Source: Platycnemis pennipes (Eukaryota > Arthropoda > Insecta > Odonata > Platycnemididae). Taken from it: a stretch of 64,000 nucleotides of DNA. The notes under the pieces are model-generated. The model did not search any database and was not told the origin of the DNA. It worked only from the letters and a program-made list of their open reading frames with translations. The DNA lies in NCBI GenBank assembly GCA_933228895.1, contig OW121852.1:124305544-124369543 (forward strand). Direction: 5' to 3'. Position numbers and translations under genes: made by a program. Of this stretch, positions 9,114 through 22,824 are shown piece by piece. The stretch's first letter is position 1, and every line of letters begins with the position of its first letter.

Positions 9114-12100
9114 TTTTCGTCAGTCTGCCGCTCAGTTCACCAAAATTTATGCAAAACATCCTAGCAAATTAAAAAAATCCACTTCTCAGGCTTCCACTCA
9201 AACTTGAATTTTTTCATCTGAATTCATTTCTACCGGTTTCTTAGGTAAAATTAACCATTACGCCCGTCTGCAGTTCAGTTCAACAAAATTTATGCAAAAT
9301 ATCCTAGCAAAATAAAAAAATCCACTTCTCATGCTTCCACTCAAACCTGAATTTTTTCAACTGAATTCATTTCTCACACTGATTTAAATCTAAAATTACC
9401 ATTTCGCACGTTTGCAGCTCAGTTCACCAAAATTTATGCAATACATCGTAGTAAAATAAAAAATCCACTTCTCATGCTTCCACTCAACCCTGAATTTTTT
9501 CACCTGAATTCATTTCTCACACTGATTTAAATCTAAAATTAACCATTTCGCCCGTTTGTAGCTCAGTTCACCAAAATTTATGCAATACATCGTAGTAAAA
9601 TAAAAAATCCACTTCTCAGGCTTCCACTCAAACTTGAATTTTTTCATCTGAATTCATTTTTCTCACTGTTTTTTACCTAAAATTAACCATTTCGCCCGTC
9701 TGCAGCTCAGTTCACCAAATTTCAAGTAAAACATTTTGGCAAAATAAAAAAATCCTCTTCTCAGGCTTCCAATCAAACTTGAATTTTTTCATCGGAATTC
9801 ATTTCTTACACTTATTTTTAGCTAAAATTAACCATTTTACTTGTCTGAGGTTCAGTTCACCAAAATGTATGCTAAGCATCCTAGCAAAATGAAAAAATCC
9901 ACTTCTCAGGCATTCATTTAAACTTTTATTTTTACATCTGAATTCATTTTTCCCGCTATTTTTTATCGAAAATTAATAAAATCGCTAGTCTGCAGTTCAG
10001 TTCACAAAACTTTATGTAAAATATCCTAGTAAAATAAAAAAATCCACATCTCAGGCTTACACTCCAACTTTTTTTTTTCATCTGAATTCATTTCTCCAGC
10101 TGATTTTTAACGAAAATTAACAAATTCGCCCTTGTGCAGGTCAGTTCACCAAAATTTATGCAAAACATCATAGCAAAATAAAAAATTTACTTCTCAGGCT
10201 TCCAGTCAAACTTGAATTTTTTCATCTTAATTCATTTCTCCCGCTGATTTTTACCTATAATTAACAATTTCGCCCGTCTGCAGCGCAGTTCACCGAGTTT
10301 GAAGTAAAACATCCTAGCAAAATAAAAAAATCCACTTCTCAGGCTTCTACTCAAACTTGAATTTTTTTCTCTGAATTCATTTTTCCGCTGTTTTTTAAAC
10401 TAAAATTAACCATTTCGCCCGTCTGCAGTTCAGTTCACCAAAATGTATGCAAAACATCCTAGCAAAATAAAAAAATCCAGTTCTCAGGCTTCCACTCAAA
10501 CTTGAATTTTTTCATCTGAATTCATTTCTAGCGCTGCTTTTTATCTAAAATTCACCTTTTCGTCAGTCTGCCGCTCAGTTCACCAAAATTTATTAAAAAC
10601 ATCCTAGCAAAATAAAAAAATCCACTTCTCAGGCTTCCACTCAAACTTAATTTTTTCATCTGAATTCATTTCTCACACTGATTGTTATCTAAAACTAACC
10701 ATTTCGCCCGATTGCAGCTAAGTTCACCAAAATTAATGAAAAACATCCTAGCAAAATAAAAAAATCCACCTCTCATGCTTCCACTCAAACCTGAATTTTT
10801 TCACTTGAATTCATTTCTCACACTGATTTAAATCTAAAATTATTCATTTCGCCCGTTTGCAGCTCAGTTCACCAAAATTTATGCAAAACATCGTATTAAA
10901 ATAAAAAATCCACTTCTCAGGCTTCCACCCAAACTTGAATTTTTTCATCTGAATTCATTTTTCTCACTGTTTTTTACCTAAAATTAACCATTTTGCCCGT
11001 CTGCAGCTCAGTTCACCAAATTTCAAGTAAAACATCCTTGCAAAATAAAAAAATCCACTTCTCAGGCTTCCACGCAAACTTGAATTTTTTCATCTGAATT
11101 CATTTCTCTCGCTGCTTTTTATCTAAAATTAACCTATTCGTCAGTCTGCCCATCAATTCACCAAAATTTATGCAAACCATCCTAGCAAATTAAAGAAATA
11201 CTCTTCTCAGGCTTTCACTCAATCTTGAATTTTTTCATCTGATTTCATTTATACCGCTGTTTCTTAGGTAAAATTAACCATTTTACTTGTCTGCAGTTCA
11301 GTTCACCAAAATTTATGCAAAACATCCTAGCAAAATAAAAAAATCCACATCTCAGGCTTCTAATCAAACTTGAATTTTTTCATCTGAATTCATTTCTCCT
11401 GCTGATTTTTAACGAAAATTAACCAATTCGCCCTTGTGCAGCTCAGTTCACCAAAATGTATGCGAAACATCCTAGCAAAAATAAAAAATCCACTTCTCAG
11501 GCTTCCACTCAAACTTGAATTTATTCATCTGAATTCATTTCTCCCGCTGTTTTTACCTAAAATTAACCATTTTGCCCGATTGCAGCTAACTTCACCAAAA
11601 TTAATGAAAAACAACCTAGCAAAATAAAAAAATCCACTTCTCATGCTTTCACTCAAACCTGAATTTTTTCACCTGAATTCATTTCTCACACTGATTATAT
11701 CTAAAATTAACCATTTCGCCCGTTTGCAGCTCAGTTCACCAAAATTTATGCAATACATCGTAGTAAAATAAAAAATCCACTTTTCAGACTTCCACTCAAA
11801 CTTGAATTTTTTCATCTGAATTCAGTTTTCTCACTGTTTTTTACCTAAAATTAATTATTTCGCCCGTCTGCAGCTCAGTTCACCAAATTTCAAGTAAAAC
11901 ATCCTACCAAAATAAAAAAACCCACTTCTCAGGCTTCCACTCAAATTGGAATTTTTTCATCTGTATTCATTTCTCCCGCTTCTTTATATCTAAAATTAAC
12001 CTTTTCGTCAGTCTGTCGCTCAGTTCACCAAAATTTATGCAAAACATCCTAGCAAATTAAAAAAATCCTCTTCTCAGGCTTCCACTCAATCTTGAATTTT

Positions 12101-14799
12101 TTCATCTGAATTCATTTAAACCGCTGTTTCTTAGGTAAAATTAACCATTTTACTTTTCTGCAGTTCAGTTCACCAAAATTTATGCAAAACATCGTAGCAA
12201 AATAAAAAAATCCACTTCTCAGGCTTCCACTCAAACTTGAATTTTTTCATCTGAATTCATTTATACCGCTGTTTCTTAGGTAAAATTAACCATTTTACTT
12301 GTCTGCAGTTCAGTTCACCAAAATTTAGGCAAAACATCCTAGCAAAATAAAAAAATCCACTTCTTAGGCTTCCAATCAAACTTGATTTTTTTCATCTGAA
12401 TTCATTTCTCACACTGATTGTTATCTAAAAGTAACCATTTCGCCCGTTTGCAGCTCAGTTCACCAAAATTTATGCAATACATCGTAGTAAAATAAAAAAT
12501 CCACTTCTCATGCTTCCACTCAAACCTGAATTTTTTCACCTGAATTCATTTCTCACACTGATTTAAATCTAAAATTAACCATTTCGCCCATTTGCAGCTC
12601 AGTTCACCAAAATTTATGCAATACATCGTAGTAAAATAAAAAATCCGCTTCTCATGCTTCCACTCAAACCTGAATTTTTTCACCTTTATTCATTTCTCAC
12701 ACTGATTTAAATCTAAAATTAAACATTTCGCCCGTTTGCAGCTCAGTTCACCAAAATTTATGCAATACATCTTAGTAAAATAAAAAATCCACTTTTCAGG
12801 CTTCTACTGAAACTTGAATTTTTTCATCTGAATTCATTTTTCTCACTGTTTTTTACCTAAAATTAACCATTTCGCCCGTCTGCAGCTGAGTTCACCAAAT
12901 TTCAAGTAAAACATCCTACCAAAATAAAAAAATCCACTTCTCAGGCTTCCAGTCAAACTTGAATTTTTTCATCTGAATTCATTTCTCCCGCTTCTTTATA
13001 TCTCAAATTAACCTTTTCGTCAGTCTGCCGCTCAGTTCACCAAAATTTATGCAAAACATCCTAGCAAATTAAAAAAATCCACTTCTCAGGCTTCCACTCA
13101 AACTTGAATTTTTTCATCTGAATTCATTTCTACCGGTTTCTTAGGTAAAATTAACCATTACGCCCGTCTGCAGTTCAGTTCAACAAAATTTATGCAAAAT
13201 ATCCTAGCAAAATAAAAAAATCCACTTCTCATGCTTCCACTCAAACCTGAATTTTTTCAACTGAATTCATTTCTCACACTGATTTAAATCTAAAATTACC
13301 ATTTCGCACGTTTGCAGCTCAGTTCACCAAAATTTATGCAATACATCGTAGTAAAAAAAAAATCCACTTCTCATGCTTCCACTCAACCCTGCATTTTTTC
13401 ACCTGAATTCATTTCTCACACTGATTTAAATCTAAAATTAACCATTTCGCCCGTTTGTAGCTCAGTTCACCAAAATTTATGCAATACATCGTAGTAAAAT
13501 AAAATATCCACTTCTCAGGCTTCCACTCAAACTTGAATTTTTTCATCTGAATTCATTTTTCTCACTGTTTTTTACCTAAAATTAACCATTTCGCCCGTCT
13601 GCAGCTCAGTTCACCAAATTTCAAGTAAAACATCCTGGCACAATAAAAAAATCCTCTTCTCAGGCTTCCAATCAAACTTGAATTTTTTCATCGGAATTCA
13701 TTTCTTACACTTATTTTTAGCTAAAATTAACCATTTTACTTGTCTGAGGTTCAGTTCACCAAAATGTATGCTAAGCATCCTAGCAAAATGAAAAAATCCA
13801 CTTCTCAGGCATCCATTTAAACTTTTATTTTTACATCTGAATTCATTTTTCCCGCTATTTTTTATCGAAAATTAATAAAATCGCTAGTCTGCAGTTCAGT
13901 TCACAAAACTTTATGTAAAATATCCTAGTAAAATAAAAAAATCCACATCTCAGGCTTACACTCCAACTTTTTTTTTTCATCTGAATTCATTTCTCCTGCT
14001 GATTTTTAACGAAAATTAACAAATTCGCCCTTGTGCAGCTCAGTTCCCCAAAATTTATGCAAAATATCATAGCAAAATAAAAAAATTTACTTGTCAGGCT
14101 TCCAGTCAAACTTGAATTTTTCCATCTTAATTCATTTCTCCCGCTGATTTTTACCTAAAATTAACAATTTCGCCCGTCTGCAGCTCAGTTCACCGAATTT
14201 GAAGTAAAACATCCTAGCAAAATAAAAAAATCCACTTCTCAGGCTTCTACTCAAACTTGAATTTTTTTATCTGAATTCATTTTTCCGCTGTTTTTTAAAC
14301 TAAAATTAACCATTTCGCCCGGTTGCAGTTCAGTTCACCAAAATGTATGCAAAACATCCTAGCAAAATAAAAAAATCCAGTTCTCAGGCTTCCACTCAAA
14401 CTTGAATTTTTTCATCTGAATTCATTTCTAGCGCTGCTTTTTATCTAAAATTCACCTTTTCGTCAGTCTGCCGCTCAGTTCACCAAAATTTATTAAAAAC
14501 ATCCTAGCAAAATAAAAAAATCCACTTCTAAGGCTTCCACTCAAACTTAATTTTTTCATCTGAATTCATTTCTCACACTGATTGTTATCTAAAACTAACC
14601 ATTTCGCCCGAATGCAGCTAAGTTCACCAACATTAATGAAAAACATCCTAGCAAAATAAAAAAATCCACTTCTCATGCTTCCACTCAAACCTGAATTTTT
14701 TCACTTGAATTCATTTCTCACACTGATTTAAATCTAAAATTATTCATTTCGCCCGTTTGCAGCTCAGTTCACCAAAATTTATGCAAAACATCGTATTAA

Positions 14800-14825
14800 A
14801 ATAAAAAATCCAGTTCTCAGGCTTC
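14800..14825 (+). other. Recombination junction: HOR tail to 2.1-kb-type sequence
   Basis: To the left the sequence matches 40380. From 14811 onward it matches 2101 onward (offset 12710 bp, 88 monomers) to about 15395. The join falls in the shared AAAAATCCA tract, so the breakpoint cannot be placed to the base. Confidence 0.72.
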
Positions 14826-17800
14826 CACTCAAACTTGAATTTTTTCATCTGAATTCATTTCTCCTGCTGCTTTTTATCTAAAATTCACCTTTTCGTCAGT
14901 CTGCCGCTCAGTTCACCAAAATTAATGCAAAACATCCTAGCAAAATAAAAAAATCCACAACTCAGGCTTCCACTCAATCTTGAATTTTTTCATCTGAATT
15001 CATTTATACCGCTGTTTCTTAGGTAAAATTAACCATTTTACTTGTCTGCAGTTCAGTTCACCAAAATTTATGCAAAACATCCTAGCAAAATAGAAAAATC
15101 CACATCTCAGGCTTCCACTAAAACTTGAATTTTTTCATCTGAATTCATTTCTTACACTTATTTTTAGCTAAAATTAACCATTTTACTTGTCTGAGGTTCA
15201 GTTCACCAAAATTTATGCAAAACATACTAGCAAAATGAAAAAATCCACTTCTCAGGCATCCATTTAAACTTTTATTTTTACATCTGAATTCATTTTTCCC
15301 GCTATTTTTTATCGAAAATTAATAAAATCTCTAGTCTGCAGTTCAGTTCACAAAACTTTATGCAAAATATCCTAGTAAAATAAAAAAATCCACATCTCAG
15401 GCCTCCACTCAAACTTGAATTTTTTCATCTGAATTCATTTCTTACACTTATTTTTAGCTAAAATTAACAATTTCGCCCGTCTGCAGCTCAGTTCACCGAA
15501 TTTGAAGTAAAACATCCTAGCAAAATAAAAAAATCCACTTCTCAGGCTTCCACTCAAACTTGAATTTTTTCATCTGAATTCATTTTTCTCACTGTTTTTT
15601 ACCTAAAATTAAACATTTCGCCCGTCTGCAGCTCAGTTCACCAAATTTCAAGTAAAATATCCTAGCAAAATAAAAAAATTCACTTCTCAGGCTTCCACTC
15701 AAACTTGAATTTTTTCATCTGAATTCATTTCTCCCGCTTCTTTATATCTAAAATTAACCTTTTCGTCAGTCTGCCGCTCAGTTCACCAATATGTATGCAA
15801 AACATCCTAGCAAATTAAAAAAATCCACTACTCAGGCTTCCACCCAAACTTGAACTTTTTCATCTGAATTCATTTCTACCACTGTTTCTTAGGTAAAAGT
15901 AACCTGTTTACTGGTCTGCAGTTCAGTTCACCAAACTTTATGCAAAACATCCTAGCAAAATAAAAAAATCCACATCTCAGGCTTCCAATCGAACTTGATT
16001 TTTTCATCTGAATTCATTTCTCACGCTGATTGTTATCTAAAATTAACCATTTCGCCCGATTGCAGCTAAGTTCACCAAAATTAATGAAAAACATCCTAGC
16101 AAAATAAAAAAATCCACTTCTCAGGCTTCTACTCAAACTTGAATTTTTTTATCTGAATTCATTTCTCCCGCTGTTTTTTATATAAAATTAACCATTTCGC
16201 CCGTGTGCAGTTAAGTTCACTAAATTTTATGCAAAACTTCCTAGCAAATTAAATAAATCCACTTCTCAGGCTTCCACTCAAACTTGAATTTTTTCATCTG
16301 AATTTATTTCTACCGCTGTTTCTTAGGTAAAATTAACCATTTTACTTGTCTGCAGTTCAGTTCACCAAAATTTATGCAAAACATCCTAGCAAAATAAAAA
16401 AATCCACATCTCAGGCTTCCAATCGAACTTGAATTTTTTCATCTGAATTCATTTCTCACACTTATTTTTTATCTAAAATTAACAATTTCGCCCGACTGCA
16501 GTTTAGTTCACAAAACTTTATGCAAAATATCCTAGTAAAATAAAAAAATCCACATCTCAGGCTTACACTCAACCTTTAATTTTTTCATCTGAATTCATTT
16601 CTCCTGCTGATTTTTAACGAAAATTAACCATTTCGCCCTTGTGCAGCTCAGTTCACTCAAATTTATGCAAAACATCCAAGCAAAATAAAAAAATCCACTT
16701 CTCAGGCTTCCATTCAAACTTGAATATTATCATCTGAATTCATTTCTCCTGTTGATTTTTAACGAAAATTAACCAATTCGCCCTTGTGCAGCTCAGTTCA
16801 CCCAAATTTAATCAAAACATCCAAGCAAAATAAAAAAATCCACTTCTCAGGCTTCCACTCAAACTTGAATTTTTTCATCTGAATTCATTTCTCCCGCTGT
16901 TTTTTACCTAAAATTAACCATTTCGCCCGTCTGCATCTCAGTTCACCAAATTTGAAGTAAAACATCATAGCAAAATAAAAAAATCCACTTCTCAGGCTTC
17001 CACTCAAACCTGAATTTTTTCATCTGAATTCATTTCTCCCGCTGTTTTTTAGCTAAAATTAACCATTTCGCCCGTCTGCAGCTCAGTTCACCAAATTTGA
17101 AGTAAAACATCCTAGCAAAATAAAAAAATCCACTTCTCAGGCTTCCACTCAAACTTGAATTTTTTCATCTGAATTCATTTCTCGCGCTGTTTTTTAGCTA
17201 AAATTAATAGTTCACCGGTCTGCACTTCAGTTCACCAAAATTTATGCAAAACATCCTAGCAAAATAGAAAAATCCACATCTCAGGCTTCCACTCAAACTT
17301 GAATTTTTTCATCTGAATTCATTTCTTACACTTATTTTTAGCTAAAATTAACAATTTCGCCCGTCTGCAGCTCAGTTCACCGAATTTGAAGTAAAACATC
17401 CTAGCAAAATAAAAAAATCCACTTCTCAGGCTTCTACTCAAACTTAAATTTTTTTATCTGAATTCATTTTTCCGCTGTTTTTTTTAGCTAAAATTAACCA
17501 TTTCGCCCGTCTGCAGTTCAGTTCACCAAAATTTATGCAAAACATCCTAGCAAAATAATAAAATCCAGTTCTCAGGCTTCCACTCAAACTTGAATTTTTT
17601 CATCTGAATTTGTTTCTCCCGCTGCTTTTTATCTAAAATTCACCTTTTCGTCAGTCTTCCGCTCAGTTCACTAAAATTATGCAAAACATCCTAGCAAAAT
17701 AAAAAAATCCACTTCTCAGGCTTACACTCAAACTTGATTTTTTCATCTGAATTCATTTCTCACGCTGATTGTTATCTAAAATTAACCATTTCGCCCGATT

Positions 17801-18356
17801 GCAGCTAAGTTCACCAAAATTAATGAAAAACATCCTAGCAAAATAAAAAAATCCACTTCTCATGCTTCCACTCAAACCTGAATTTTTTCACCTGAATTCA
17901 TTTCTCACACTGATTTAAATCTAAAATTAAACATTTCGCCCGATTGCAGCTCAGTTCACCAAAATTTATCCAAAACATCGTATTAAAATAAAAAATCCAC
18001 TTCTCAGGCTTCCACTCAAATTTGAATTTTTTCATCTGAATTCATTTTTCTCACTGTTTTTTACCTAAAATTAACCATTTCGCCCGTCTGCAGCTCAGTT
18101 CACCAAATTTCAAGTAAAATATCCTAGCAAAATAAAAAAATTTACTTCTCAGGCTTCCACTCAAACTTGAATTTTTTCATCTGAATTCATTTCTCCTGCT
18201 TCTTTATATCTAAAATTAACCTTTTCGTCAGTCTGCCGCTTAGTTCACCAATATGTATGCAAAACATCCTAGCAAATTAAAAAAATCCACTTCTCAGGCT
18301 TCCACCCAAACTTGAACTTTTTCATCTGAATTCATTTCTACCACTGTTTCTTAGGT
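14811..18356 (+). repeat. Mosaic satellite segment between the large copies
   Basis: This is a patchwork. 14811-15395 resembles 2101-2685. 15400-15540 resembles 17280-17430. 15541-15900 resembles 18001-18360. 16000-17250 holds less specialised monomers with motifs such as GCTGTTTTTTAGC and AATTTGAAGTAAAAC. 17390-18356 resembles 480-1440 and 18836-19800. The segment carries no P, Q or g landmark. It may be an older part of the array, or the seam left by the large duplication. Confidence 0.7.
17390..18356 (+). repeat. 10-monomer (1446-bp) local duplication, left copy
   Basis: CACCAATATGTATGC starts at 18246 here and at 19692 in the next copy, 1446 bp or 10 monomers apart. The same ordered series follows in both copies: GAAG monomer, TTTCCGCTG, AATTTGTTTCTCC, CAGTCTTCCGCTC, CTAAAATTATGC. 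Single-base differences are more frequent than between the 18-kb copies, for example CCTACCAAATT at 1345-1355 against CCTAGCAAATT here. Confidence 0.72.
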
Positions 18357-18835
18357 AAAAGTAACCTGTTTACTTGTCTGCAGTTCAGTTCACCAAACTT
18401 TATGCAAAACATCCTAGCAAAATAAAAAAATCCACTTCTCAGGATTCCACTCAAACTTCAATTTTTTCATCTGAATTCATTTCCACCGCTGTTTCTTAGG
18501 TAAAATTAACCATTTTACTTGTCTGCAGTTCAGTTCACCAAAATTTATGCAAAACATCCTAGCAAAATAGAAAAATCCACATCTCAGGCTTCCACTCAAA
18601 CTTGAATATTTTCATCTGAATTCATTTCTTACACTTATTTTTAGCTAAAATTAACCATTTTACTTGTCTGAGGTTCAGTTCACCAAAATTTATGCAAAAC
18701 ATCCTAGCAAAATGAAAAAATCCACTTCTCAGACATCCATTTAAACTTTTATTTTTGCATCTGAATTCATTTCTCCCGCTGATTTTTACCTAAAATTAAC
18801 AATTTCGCCCGTCCTCAGCTCAGTTCACCGAATTT

Positions 18836-19800
18836 GAAGTAAAACATCCTAGCAAAATAAAAAAATCCACTTCTCAGGCTTCTACTCAAACTTGAATTTT
18901 TTTATCTGAATTCATTTTTCCGCTGTTTTTTTAGCTAAAATTAACCATTTCGCCCGTCTGCAGTTCAGTTCACCAAAATTTATGCAAAACATCCTAGCAA
19001 AATAAAAAAATCCAGTTCTCAGGCTTCCATTCAAACTTGATTTTTTTCATCTGAATTTGTTTCTCCCGCTGCTTTTTATCTAAAATTCACCTTTTCGTCA
19101 GTCTTCCGCTCAGTTCACTAAAATTATGCAAAACATCCTAGCAAAATAAAAAAATCCACTTCTCAGGCTTACACTCAAACTTGATTTTTTCATCTGAATT
19201 CATTTCTCACGCTGATTGTTATCTAAAATTAACCATTTCGCCCGATTGCAGCTAAGTTCACCAAAATTAATGAAAAACATCCTAGCAAAATAAAAAAATC
19301 CACTTCTCATGCTTCCACTCAAACCTAATTTTTTTCACCTGAATTCATTTCTCACACTGATTTAAATCTAAAATTAAACATTTCGCCCGATTGCAGCTCA
19401 GTTCACCAAAATTTATGCAAAGTATCGTATTAAAATAAAAAATCCACTTCTCAGGCTTCCACTCAAACTTGAATTTTTTCATCTGAATTCATTTTTCTCA
19501 CTGTTTTTTACCTAAAATTAACCATTTCGCCCGTCTGCAGCTCAGTTCACCAAATTTCAAGTAAAATATCCTAGCAAAATAAAAAATCCACTTCTCAGGC
19601 TTCCACTCAAACTTGAATTTTTTCATCTGAATTCATTTCTCCCGCTTCTTTATATCTAAAATTAACATTTTCGTCAGTCTGCCGCTCAGTTCACCAATAT
19701 GTATGCAAAACATCCTACCAAATTAAAAAAATCCACTTCTCAGGCTTCCACCCAAACTTGAACTTTTTCATTTGAATTCAATTCTACCACTGTTTCTTAG
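18836..19800 (+). repeat. 10-monomer (1446-bp) local duplication, right copy
   Basis: Partner of 17390-18356 at 1446 bp, and also the 18356-bp-offset counterpart of 480-1444. The three-way relationship suggests the 10-mer existed before or during the larger duplication. Confidence 0.7.
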
Positions 19801-22800
19801 GTAAAAGTAACCAGTTTACTTGTCTGCAGTTCAGTTCACCAAAATGTATGCAAAACATCCTAGCAAAATAAAAAAATCCACATCTCAGGCTTCTAATCAA
19901 GGTTGAATTTTTTCATCTGAATTCATTTCTCCTGCTGATTTTTAACGAAAATTAACCAATTCGCCCTTGTGCAGCTCAGTTCACCAAAATGTATGCGAAA
20001 CATCCTTGCAAAATTAAAAAATCCACTTCTCAGGCTTCCACTCAAACTTGAATTTTTTCATCTGAATTCATTTCTCCCGCTGTTTTTTAGCTAAAATTAA
20101 CCATTTCGCCCGTCTGCAGCTCAGTTCACCAAATTTGAAGTAAAACATCCTTGCAAAATAAAAAAATCCACTTCTCAGGCTTCCACTCAAACTTGAATTT
20201 TTTCATCTGAATTAATTTCTCGCGCTGTTTTTTACTAAAATTAATATTTCACCCGTCTGCAGTTCAGTTCACCAAAATTTATGCAAAACATCCTTGCAAA
20301 ATAAAAAAATCTACTTCTCAGGCTTCCACTCAAACTTGAATTTTTTCATCTGAATTCAATTCTCCCGCTGTTATTTAGCTAAAATTAACCATTTCGCCCG
20401 TCTGCAGTTCAGTTCACCAAACTTTATGCAAAACATCCTAGCAAAATAAAAAAATCCAGTTCTCAGGCTTCCACTCAAACTTGAATTTTTTCATCTGAAT
20501 TCATTTCTCCTGCTGCTTTTTATCTAAAATTCACCTTTTCGTCAGTCTGCCGCTCAGTTCACCAAAATTAATGCAAAACATCCTAGCAAAATAAAAAAAT
20601 CCACTTCTCAGGCTTCCACTCAATCTTGAATTTTTTCATCTGAATTCATTTATACCGCTGTTTCTTAGGTAAAATTAACCATTTTACTTGTCTGCAGTTC
20701 AGTTCACCAAAATTTATGCAAAACATCCTAGCAAAATAGAAAAATCCACATCTCAGGCTTCCACTAAAACTTGAATTTTTTCATCTGAATTCATTTCTTA
20801 CACTTATTTTTAGCTAAAATTAACCATTTTACTTGTCTGAGGTTCAGTTCACCAAAATTTATGCAAAACATACTAGCAAAATGAAAAAATCCACTTCTCA
20901 GGCATCCATTTAAACTTTTATTTTTACATCTGAATTCATTTTTCCCGCTATTTTTTATCGAAAATTAATAAAATCTCTAGTCTGCAGTTCAGTTCACAAA
21001 ACTTTATGCAAAATATCCTAGTAAAATAAAAAAATCCACATCTCAGGCTTACACTCCAACTTTTTTTTTCATCTGAATTCATTTCTCCTGCTGATTTTTA
21101 ACGAAAATTAACCAATTCGCCCTTGTGCAGCTCAGTTCACTAAAATTTATGCAAAATATCCTAGCAAAATAAAAAAATTTACTTCTCAGGCTTCCAGTCA
21201 AACTTGAATTTTTTTATCTGAATTCATTTTTCCGCAGTTTTTTTAGCTAAAATTAACCATTTCGCCCGTCTGCAGTTCAGTTCACCAAAATTTATGCAAA
21301 ACATCCTAGCAAAATAAAAAAATCCAGTTCTCAGGCTTCCACTCAAACTTGAATTTTTTCATCCTAATTCATTTCTCCCGCTGCTTTTTATCTAAAATTC
21401 ACCTTTTCGTCAGTCTGCCGCTCAGTTCACCAAAATTTATGCAAAACATCCTAGCAAAATAAAAAAAATCCACTTCTCAGGCTTACACTCAAACTTGATT
21501 TTTCATCTGAATTCATTTCTCACGCTGATTGATATCTAAAATTAACCATTTCGCCCGATCGCAGCTAAGTTCACCAAAATTAATGAAAAAATTCCTATTA
21601 AAATAAAAAAATCCACTTCTCATGCGTCCACTCAAACCTAAATTTTTTCACCTGAATTCATTTCTCACACTGATTTAAATCTAAAATTAACCATTTCGCC
21701 CGTTTGCAGCTCAGTTCACCAAATGTCAAGTAAAACATCCTAGCAAAATAAAAAAATCCACTTCTCAGGCTTCCACTCAAACCTAAATTTTTTCACCTGA
21801 ATTCATTTCTCACACTGATGGTTATCTAAAATTAACCATTTCGCCCGTTTGCAGCTCATTTCACCAAAATTTATGCAATACATCGTAGTAAAATAAAAAA
21901 TCCACTTCTCATGCTTCCACTCAAACCTGAATTTTTTCACCTGAATTCATTTCTCACACTGATTTAAATCTAAAATTAACCATTTTGCACGTTTGCAGCT
22001 CAGTTCACCAAAATTTATGCAAAACATCGTATTAAAATAAAAAATCCACTTCTCAGGCTTCCACTCAAACTTGAATTTTTTCATCTAAATTTATTTCTCC
22101 CGCTGCTTTTTATCTAAAATTAACCTTTTCGTCAGTCTGCCGCTCAGTTCACCAAAATTTATGCAAAACATCCTAGCAGATTAAAAAAATCCACTTCTCA
22201 GGCTTCCACTAAATCTTGAATTTTTTCATCTGAATTCATTTATACCGCTGTTTCTTAGGTAAAATTAACCATTTTACTTGTCTGCAGTTCAGTTCACCAA
22301 AATTTATGCAAAACATCCAAGCAAAATAAAAAAATCCACTTCTCAGGCTTCCACTCAAACTTGAATTTTTTCATCTGAATTCATTTCTAGCGCTGCTTTT
22401 TATCTAAAATTCACCTTTTCGTCAGTCTTCCGCTCAGTTCACCAAAATTTATTAAAAACATCCTAGCAAAATAAAAAAATCCACTTCTCAGGCTTCCACT
22501 CAAACTTAATTTTTTCATCTGAATTCATTTCTCACACTGATTGTTATCTAAAACTAACCATTTCGCCCGATTGCAGCTAAGTTCACCAAAATTAATGAAA
22601 AACATCCTAGCAAAATAAAAAAATCCACCTCTCATGCTTCCACTCAAACCTGAATTTTTTCACTTGAATTCATTTCTCACACTGATTTAAATCTAAAATT
22701 ATTCATTTCGCCCGTTTGCAGCTCAGTTCACCAAAATTTATGCAAAACATCGTATTAAAATAAAAAATCCACTTCTCAGGCTTCCACCCAAACTTGAATT

Positions 22801-22824
22801 TTTTCATCTGAATTCATTTCTCCT

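Larger units (their letters stand above)
1..11400 (+). repeat. Large satellite duplication, left copy
   Basis: This stretch recurs at 18357-29901. Position 1 corresponds to 18357 (offset 18356) until about 5400; after that the offset is 18501 because this copy lacks one monomer. Landmarks agree: 4469 pairs with 22825, 6547 with 25048, 9092 with 27593, 9869 with 28370 and 11401 with 29902. In the first 3.3 kb I noticed three substitutions: 674 C against 19030 T, 1933 T against 20289 C, and 3284 G against 21640 A. This is a spot count, but identity is clearly above 99%. The true left edge lies outside the window. Confidence 0.9.
4469..11400 (+). repeat. 7-kb higher-order unit, copy 1 (6932 bp, 48 monomers)
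   Basis: It runs from one GCTGATTTTTTACG to the next GCTGATTTTTAACG boundary. It is equivalent to 22825-29901 but 145 bp shorter, because one monomer is missing at about 5400. Inside are two half-units, Q-type (landmark 6413) then P-type (landmark 9734), 3321 bp apart. Confidence 0.82.

Noticed and set aside
11436..11627. 63-codon open frame, and identical frames at 37014, 43662, 49152 and 51895, as a possible gene
   Set aside because: It is plain satellite sequence across about 1.3 monomers, is opened only by a one-base T deletion, has no start context or domain, and recurs solely because the HOR recurs.
13312..13494. 60-codon open frame on the plus strand
   Set aside because: A chance frame across monomers, opened by an A-tract length change near 13355. 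The protein is a translation of the repeat consensus.
14811..18356. Possible transposable-element insertion between the two large copies
   Set aside because: Every part of the segment aligns with satellite monomers in the same phase and orientation. There are no terminal repeats, target-site duplication or coding sequence.
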